64,000 nt of DNA. Source: Gaeumannomyces sp. JS-464 (lineage: Eukaryota > Ascomycota > Sordariomycetes > Magnaporthales > Magnaporthaceae). Shown here piece after piece: positions 57,363 to 64,000 of this stretch. The position numbers and the translations under genes are program-made. Location of the stretch: positions 186,001 to 250,000 of the forward strand of contig NGZR01000005.1 in NCBI GenBank assembly GCA_002197995.1, in the 5' to 3' direction. Below the pieces are notes generated by a model, which was not told the DNA's origin, did not search any database, and saw only the letters and a list, made by a program, of their open reading frames with translations. Numbering within the stretch: position 1 is the stretch's first letter; every line of letters begins with the position of its first letter.

Positions 57363-60175
57363 TTAAACGACAGTTACTTGGTAGGTGCTTCCGTCGATAC
57401 CAAAAGCTTCCACGAGTTCCCTCGGCCAGTCAGGGGCCGCGAGCAGATCGTTTGGACCAATGTCGATGTCGGCCTGCCAAGCAGCCGAGGGCCCCTGTGT
57501 CGGCTCCTTTTGTCGGATCATGTTGGACCTCAAACCGTACCGCTCAGGTGGCTTTTTAGTCCATTTAATAGCCATGCTCAGTGCGTCTTCCCGAGTTTCT
57601 CCTCCTTCCAGCCATCTGTCGCGCCCGATGATGTTCAAGGTTCTAAGCTCGGGCTCTCGATCCCCTTGGATGTACGTCTTTACGTTCTCCTGGACTGGTA
57701 GGAGAACGTAGACTGAGGACATATCTTCAGCTTTGGAGTTGATCATATCGTTCAAGACTTCTGACACCTCGCTCTTGTTGCTGCTGTGAATTTCAGTGTA
57801 GACTTTCGGCGGCGTTTGACAGAGTGTCCACGTGTCTCCTCTGTGCCAGAAGCGCACCTTCGGGGTAGGGACGGATGGCCCGTTGCCGCGGCTGAAGTTT
57901 GATAGAAATTCTTGCCTGTGTCGACTGAGGATTGAAACAATAAGCTGTTGAACTTCAAGAACCCGCATGTTCGAATGTAACAAATAGAGTTCCATGCAGT
58001 CCACGCCTTGGAAGTTAAAAAACCTGGGTGACAAGTCCAGCTCTGAAAGCATACTCAAAGCAGCTCTCAATGCGCACATGACGGTGTTGTCGTTTAAACG
58101 TCCTGGAAGAGGGTCAAGGGGAAAGGCTGGAGACATTGTATGCCCGTGATACATCAAACAAGCCAGCCGAACCGAGCGAGTCCAGGGGTCTTGCATCACC
58201 CACAGGTTATGTATCATGTCGTACATGCCGGTGGTTTCTAAAAGCGATTTCAAGTCTCTTCGCAGGCCGGCGATATCGAGCTTCGTATTTCTACCACCGC
58301 GATGGCAGACGAAGATTCGATGGCAGCAGGCGACAAGGCGGAATGTAAATGGTCTGCCGAGCAACTGTCGCATGATCATAAATTGTGGCCCTGCTTGTAG
58401 TGATGTGGCGTGTAGCATGAATATGTGGTCCACTCCGGGCACCAAATCCAGATCATGGGGCGAATCTTGGAAACAGAGACAGAACTCCCACCGAGCCGTA
58501 TCCTCGGGCCAGACAAACGTGCTGGGAGCCTCCAGCCTTAAGATCCTGAAGCCGCCCTCACAGCTGATCTGGACTGGCATGCCCTTCAGCGGCATCAAAT
58601 GGACAAGTCGAATGCTCAAGGAGCCGTTGGCTGCGTCGATGTGGGCACCGGCTCGCCAGTGTTTTTGTTTTTCCCAAGTGGACAAGTCGTCTTCAAAGTT
58701 ATTGGACAAGTCAGGTGCGTCTTGGTGATAATTGTGGAGGAGCTGGACTGCAGGATCACATGCTAGTCCCAAGTAGAACTTATCCAGGATTGCTTTCCAC
58801 GACTTGTCCATTATGCGGGTCTGGCGACGCCAAATCACATCTCCGGCCGAAGGCCACGGCACCCAGCACGGGTGCTGACCCATATGGCGCGGTCCCGGAT
58901 GGAAAAGAACCTCGGGCGCGTTTCCGTTAAGCAGAATATGGGCTGCAAAGCCGATGCGGGTCCGGATGAGGCTGAGCGAGTAGTCAGGGACTAGAGACAA
59001 GGAGGGACGGAGTAGGCCCAGGATGCCGAAAATGTTGTCCCGTGGGTCGCTAGCCTTGGATAATCCGACCACTTGCAAGAGCTCGATCGGATCGGCGACA
59101 GCTCCTTGGGCGGCAAGGGCATCCACGGCGCCCTCGTGCCGTGCCAACTCCGGCTGCCGCTTGTGGGGCGATCGATGACTAGCTCAGTGTTTCGAATGCG
59201 GATGCAAACCTGCCTGGAGAGCAGCAGCTCCTGGACGACCCAGATCCGGCTGAAATATCTTCGCTCGAGCACGTCCTGGAGACTGAGGTCTGGAAAAACC
59301 AACTGTTCTTCCTTGTCCGACGTGCCGAGTTCGTCTACCCTCTTCTTGGTCGGGTATGAAGACGGGGGAATCGGGGTAATGAGGTCCGGGCCCAAATACA
59401 CGACAACGCGCCAGGCGTTGCTATAAATTGTTCGCATTTTGGCCACCTGCTGGGCCCGCTCGTCCGGGTCGTTCTGATTGATGCAAATGGCATCGACCCA
59501 AAGGAAACGGATACCTCGGCTCGGGCGCAGGTGTCGCAGCATGTCGTGGCAGTTCTTGGTTTGGAAGAGCGAATCTCAGTACGGCCCTACATAAACCGGC
59601 AGGCTTGGAGAGCTGTCATCTTCCTCTCCACCCCAGGTGTAAGAAACCGTCTCGTATTCCGGGCGTTCGCTATCGCGGTAGGTCTCGAGAGCGACGCGGA
59701 CTGGCCAGTCGTGGGATTTCTCGTCCTCGGGCGCGGGAGTGTCACGGGAGTCGAGGACGAGGAGTCGAAATTCGTCCGGACTGAGGGCCCTTGGGTAGAC
59801 TAGTGAGGAATCCTTATTGCTCTTGACTACGGTTGACGCCAATCGCGCATCATTGCCGACAGCGATGCCGGTACCGCCAGGGCCGGCTTCAGGTGGAAGT
59901 GCCCGGGTGGCGGTATCGCGATAAGCAGAGCTAGCGGGATCGGTGGTTGGCGTTGACCTCAAATACGGGAGGACTGTTGGAGGCCATGAAAGGTTGAGCT
60001 GGCCAGGCGGCTCGTCGGGCGGGATTTCCAAGCCTGGACACTTTGCACCTAGCTGCGAAAGAAGCCGTGGGACGTCTGGGGAGGACTTGCAGGTCCGACA
60101 GTGAGGCAGGCCGTTCGGATCGAGTCGTACGTTGTCGTTTCTCCCATGACACCCAGAGGTGTGCCATCGACTCAT
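57363..60175 (-). pseudogene. HET-domain gene with one nonsense codon and one frame break
   Basis: Large heterokaryon-incompatibility family gene, about 937 codons from the ATG at 60175. The N-terminus has a Cys/His cluster (CHGRNDNVRLDPNGLPHCRT). The HET domain has ETVSYTWGGEEDD, IRFLWVDAICINQNDPDERA, YSNAWRVVVYLGP and WVVQELLLSRQV. A C-terminal region of over 550 residues has no recognised domain. A TGA at 59578-59576 stands where the family has Trp (GPYWD), and the same frame continues perfectly afterwards. Farther on the frame changes at G4 59165-59168 on the + strand, equal to one missing base. The second lesion is of the run-error kind seen window-wide; the first is a substitution and may be a real knock-out, a polymorphism or an error. 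If both are errors this is an intact gene. Confidence 0.75.
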
Positions 60176-60663
60176 CTTGAAGCGTGGGTTGCTTCATCGC
60201 CCATGCTCAGCCCGGGCTGGTCGCGTGAAAGGTTTGCCGGTGCTCTGGTTAATTCTGGTGCTTTCTTCTTTCGCTGCTGAAGAATGGCCTCGCGGTTATC
60301 TCTCGCAACCCTGCACCAAAGCTCGGGTTAGGCGCAGATTTAGGCACCCAAAGCGCAGATTAGGGGCCGCCGGACGTGGGGTGGCTAATGCGGTGCAACC
60401 AAAGAAAACGTCAGCTGGCCTCGAAACCCAGACCGTTGTCAACGAATAACAAGGCGTGCAAGGCGGGCAAGAATGGTAGCCGTGGTGCCGTGGCTTAGAC
60501 CAGATATCTGGGCATTTATGGTATCCCGCCTCCGGAAGGCATAGAACAGCCAAAAGACCGTTGCTACGTATTCTGATGTGTCATCACTATCACTATATAC
60601 ACACACCTAGAGGGCATCTACATAGAACACCCCCGCCTCCTCGGATGACAGCCGCCCGCAGTC
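60176..60663. other. Spacer between two minus-strand genes
   Basis: About 490 bp: promoter side of the HET gene and 3' side of the beta-helix gene. A TATATACACACACC stretch lies near 60594. No gene seen. Confidence 0.5.
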
Positions 60664-62992
60664 CTACACGATGCCACCAGCCCCTCCAGTGCCGGGCGCT
60701 GGCGGGGATCCGGACGGGGGAGTGGCGTTCACGCCGTTCCGGGTAGCCTTTGCGCCGGTGCGCGAGTTGGTGTACGACGCCGACGAGCCGGCCACAGCCC
60801 CGCACCCGCCGCTGGCAACACGGAACTTGGCCTGGACCCAGGTGTCCGCGCCCACCGTAGCCGGCGACGCGCCGCCCGTAGGTGAGACCTGGGCGCCGTT
60901 GTTAGTGCGCACATTGAAGGAAACCCCCGTGAACGGACTGTCGTCGTAGTTCCACAGCGTCAGCGTCAGGTCGCCGCTGCCGGAGCACGACGAGCCCAGA
61001 TACCCGTCGGGTACGCCCGGGTCGTTGGACACAGCCCTGCCGGCACGCTTGGAAGGGCGCACGCCAGCCCGGTAGGCAACACGCTGGCCGACGGCCGAAG
61101 TCTGCTGCAGGTTCGAGGCGCTGCGGTCTGAACCACTAACAGAGCCGACGCGGCCCCAGTTGTCGGAAAAGGCGTTGTTGCCCGTGTTGGCGCCGTTGGT
61201 GGCGCGCCAGATGCCCGTGCAGAGCAGCACGTTGCGGCGGACGGCGTAGCTGTTGCTGCCCTCGTCGTTGTAGACGCCGAACCCGGTCGAGTCGTAGGCG
61301 TAGTTCTCGTCAACCGAGGAGCCGGGCGACTTGCTGAGCGTGTAGAGCGCGCCCAGGTCCGTGTGCGAGAAGCCGTATTGGTGCAGCAGGTTTGCCTCGA
61401 TGCGGTTGTTCTGCGACACGGTCGGGGTGTTGTACATCGGCTGGTAGTTGTACAGGCCGCGCCTCACGTACTCGGGCGAGCCGCCGGCGTCGTTGCTGCC
61501 CCAGCCGTAGCCGTGGCAGATGCCCGAGTAGGGGGCCTGGAAGATGTCGTTGTGGCGGACGGCCGAGTCGCGCACGTACGAGACGAAGATGGGCACGGTG
61601 CTGCTGTACAGGGCCGAGACGTTGCGGAAGATGTTGTCGGCGATGGTTATGCGCGAGTTGGTCATGGCGGCCGCGTTGGACGGGTGGTGGGCGTCGGCGC
61701 GCACGCCGCCGGCCGTGATGCTGTTGCCCATGACCTGGGAGAAGTAGCCGTCGGTGACAGAGACGTTTTGGGCGCCGAGCCCGACGCCTGTCAGGTGCGC
61801 GTTGCCGTCGTTGCCGAGCCCGACACCGCCGCCGCCCATCTGGGTGTAGGAGCCGCCGACGAAGGCGATGTTGGACGCCGCGCTGACCTGGATGGCCGAC
61901 GGCATCTGGTGCCACCACGGCCGCGCCGCCTCGAAGTTCGGGTACGTCTTTTGCTCGGCGATATGGCCTCCGGTCTGCTGGTCAACGTAGCCAATGGTGC
62001 TGGGGGCGAGCCAGGTGGAGTGGGCCTGTAGTCATGGGGGATGATTAGTGGTTGTATCCGGGAAAGAGTACGCACTATGAGGCAGCACAACTCACAAAGT
62101 TGATGCCAGAAAATTTGATGTCGTGGGCCGGATCGCCGTACTTCCCACCCACAGCAACTAGGACCTCCAGAACTCCCAGGTACGCATCAATGGACGACAT
62201 GCTGCCCTCCTCCTCCCTGAGCGGCTTGTAGTAGACCCTGCCAGCAGCCGAGTCCAGGTAGAACTGGCCACCCTCGGTCAGCAGGGCGCGGGAACCCTGG
62301 ACCCAGACGCCAAAGTCGGCATTGGGCTGGTTGAGCGTGTCGTAGCCGATGATGTTGTTGCTCCAGCTCGGCTTCTTCATAACCAGCTGGCGCCGCCCGA
62401 CCGACTCGATGGGAGCGTACCGGTCCGTGAAGGAGCTGATGAAGCGCACCTCGGCGCCCGCGAGGCCCTCGGTCGTCTGAAGCCAGTCGTACTTGCCGTC
62501 GGTCCAGCTCATGCCGTTGGCGTTGTACGTGAACTCCCTGCGGTTGGCGATCTTGCGGCGCGCGTAGTTGGACGCCTGCCCGCGCACGTACAGGTTGCGG
62601 CTCTTGGTGCCGGAAGGGACGGCGGCCGACCAGACGCCATTCTGTCCCGCCGTCCAGCCTGTCAGCTTGATGCCGCCCGAGACGGTGGTGTCGGTGCCGT
62701 CGGCTGTCCAGTGGACTGTGCGTCCGTTCTTGCCCGAGTCCGCAGAGGTGAAGACTAGTGGCGCGGTCAGGGAGTGAACCCCGCCGCTCAGGTGGACTGT
62801 GACATCCTCGCGCATGGACGAGGTGGCCAGGGACCTCACGGCGAGCTGGGCCTTAGCGAGGGTCTTGAAGGGTGACCCCTTGGAGCCGTCGGCATTGTCT
62901 GAGCCAGTGGGCGAGACATAGATGTCTGCCGCGGCAACAAGCTGGGCCAGCCCTACAAGCACAGGGAAGACAAGAGACAAGCGGAACCCCAT
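60664..62992 (-). CDS. Secreted right-handed beta-helix protein (pectate-lyase-like fold)
   Basis: Extracellular protein with a parallel beta-helix fold, probably acting on or binding polysaccharide. Exons 62992-62096 and 62025-60664 (70 nt intron, phase 0) give 752 aa. Signal peptide MGFRLSLVFPVLVGLAQLVA is followed by DIYVSPTGSDNADGSKGSPF, the standard opening of these proteins. The helix core has NNIIGYDTLNQPNADFG, FVGGSYTQMGGGGVGLGND, GVRADAHHP, NVSALYSSTVPIFVSYVRDS, GICHGYGWGSND and DLGALYTLSKSPG. A C-terminal module of about 110 residues with two cysteines (SSCSGSGDLTLTLWNYDD) may be a binding domain. I cannot assign a CAZy family. No lesion; a TATA box lies upstream. Confidence 0.88.
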
Positions 62993-63108
62993 TCTGTTTG
63001 TCAGGCCAGGAACGAGCAGGACACTTCCTGAACAGGGTAGAAAGAGCTTGGTTTCCAACGCATGCCAACCTCCACCCATAGGTCCAAACCAGAAAGTGCA
63101 ACATGTCG

Positions 63109-63116
63109 TTTATATA
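63109..63116 (-). promoter_or_regulatory. TATA box of the beta-helix gene
   Basis: TATATAAA on the minus strand, about 117 bases upstream of the ATG at 62992. Confidence 0.55.
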
Positions 63117-63390
63117 ATGTTTTTCAAACGGCACGGCTATCCACATCAATACCATGGCAGTAGAAATTCCGTGTTGCCTCCAAAGCAAGAGTTTTGGAGC
63201 CGTGACAAAATGGAGGCTTTCATCCATGTTTTCCCGCAAAAAAGCAAACGCTAGGAACTCCAGAACGCCGGCTGCGGAAGGGAACATGGATATTAAGCAC
63301 CAATTGCAGAAGGTGCCACTGAGCCCAGCACAGCACAGATTGCCGATGCACCCACCGCTACCCCTCATTGCTACACTCGCCCTCATCTAG

Positions 63391-63737
63391 TTTTTTTTTT
63401 TTTTTTTTTTTGCCGGCAGTACCTAGCCACCGCAACTTGTTGCCGCTCCGTGCCGTTTCCAGGCACCGGTTGCGAACTAGCCTTCTCGGGCTGGGGGTTT
63501 TGTGTTGCGGCGCTGGAAGAGATGGCTTGGTTGTCCATCCGTCGGGTTTTATCCCTCCCCCACGCGCGCATCTCCCGCGCCTGCCGTCCAAGTTCTCTCG
63601 CACATGCGAGCGACGAACTCTGGTTGGGAACCATGGCAATAATGATTGAGGGGGTGTTCAGGCGGTGGGTGGCAGTCGGAATCGAATCCGTGACCTCGGC
63701 TGCTGGTCCTGCCACCACCTCGGCCACATGTGCCGGC
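63391..63737 (-). mobile_element. Candidate tRNA-derived SINE with poly(A) tail
   Basis: Read on the minus strand, the element opens with a pol III A box (TGGCCGAGGTGG, 63726-63715) and a B box (GATTCGATTCC, 63688-63678) about 25 nt apart. It continues through about 260 nt of unique body and ends in 21 A (T21 at 63391-63411 on +). The head resembles a decayed tRNA: the D stem is good but anticodon and acceptor stems do not pair. This order of tRNA-like head, body and poly(A) is that of a SINE. No clear target-site duplication was found and no second copy lies in the window, so this remains a candidate. Confidence 0.35.
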
Positions 63738-64000
63738 TAATATCGGGCTATTAGAAAGGAGAAGGGAATGCTGAGCGAGGGCTGAGCCGAGACTGATATT
63801 CCCTTGCAGCTCCGAGTGGGAAACAACAAGGAGCGCTCTCGGCCGTCGGCACGTTGGACCCCGAGAGGCGCGACGACACAGAGGTGGATGGCCATGAACT
63901 CCACGTCTATCCCCCATCGCGTCGAGACATTATGTCGAGAAAATAAACACACCCCGATTAACCTCACATATTCGAGCAAGTCGCTAAGGTCACCTCACCA

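Larger units (their letters stand above)
62993..64000. other. Promoter of beta-helix gene and terminal non-coding region
   Basis: About 1 kb to the end of the window. It contains the TATA box at 63109-63116 and the candidate SINE at 63391-63737. No protein gene is supported. Confidence 0.5.

Noticed and set aside
1873..59168. Programmed ribosomal frameshifting in many genes
   Set aside because: Breaks occur in unrelated genes at different places with no shared slippery heptamer or downstream structure, and relatives of these families need no frameshift. Lost bases in G/C runs explain them better.
59576..59578. RIP as the cause of the HET nonsense codon
   Set aside because: The changed C is followed by C, not A, and flanking sequence shows no excess of TpA or clustered C-to-T change.
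63660..63737. Functional tRNA gene on the minus strand
   Set aside because: A and B boxes are present but anticodon and acceptor stems do not pair and the T stem is poor. It is better seen as a tRNA-derived head or relic.
1..64000. CRISPR array, biosynthetic gene cluster or intact transposon
   Set aside because: No regular short repeats with spacers, no PKS/NRPS/terpene core enzyme, and no intact transposase or reverse-transcriptase frame was found on either strand.

Overview
The window is about 64 kb of G+C-rich filamentous ascomycete DNA, most likely from a Sordariomycete. Genes are split by short spliceosomal introns, mostly 57-125 nt, with GTRNGT donors and YAG acceptors. The gene families are typical of Pezizomycotina: cutinase CE5, M28 aminopeptidase, tyrosinase, HET-domain proteins, a fungal rhodopsin-domain membrane protein, GH71 alpha-1,3-glucanase and a BBE oxidoreductase. 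There is no bacterial operon structure. Species cannot be named from the sequence alone.

Layout. 0.7-17.5 kb: a CCCH zinc-finger protein, a secreted CE5 esterase, an orphan membrane protein, a GPI-anchored cupredoxin-like protein, an AFG1/LACE1 mitochondrial ATPase, a DUF1295 membrane reductase-like protein (minus strand) and a secreted leucine aminopeptidase. 17.7-19.0 kb: a tyrosinase, convergent with the aminopeptidase. 19-25.5 kb: gene-poor DNA with relics around an intact HET-domain gene. 25.5-37.9 kb: the rhodopsin-domain protein, then the housekeeping divergent pair prolyl-tRNA synthetase / CCT1, a LYC1-like acetyltransferase, a haloacid dehalogenase and a cysteine-rich anchored protein. 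39-48 kb: a GPI-anchored aspartic protease, a quinone-oxidoreductase-like MDR protein, a NUDIX hydrolase, an intron-containing tRNA-Thr(AGT) and a secreted BBE-type FAD oxidoreductase. 48-64 kb is accessory in character: a decayed gene, GH71 glucanase, a wrecked HET gene, a DHH exopolyphosphatase with an apparent signal peptide, a second HET gene with a nonsense codon, a secreted beta-helix protein and a possible tRNA-derived SINE.

The most pervasive oddity is reading-frame breakage. At least eleven otherwise well-conserved genes, including the housekeeping-type AFG1, change frame once or more. In most cases the change equals loss of one base, usually in a G or C run of 3-5. This points to systematic homopolymer under-calling in the assembly rather than mass pseudogenisation. 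The first HET gene of the 48-64 kb block carries other kinds of lesion (stops, non-run indels) and looks truly decayed. The tyrosinase carries paired compensating shifts that would fool an automatic gene caller.

Functionally the window mixes core cell machinery (tRNA charging, protein folding, mitochondrial quality control) with a secretome for plant or fungal wall and protein degradation, plus vegetative-incompatibility genes. No biosynthetic cluster, CRISPR array or intact transposon was found.
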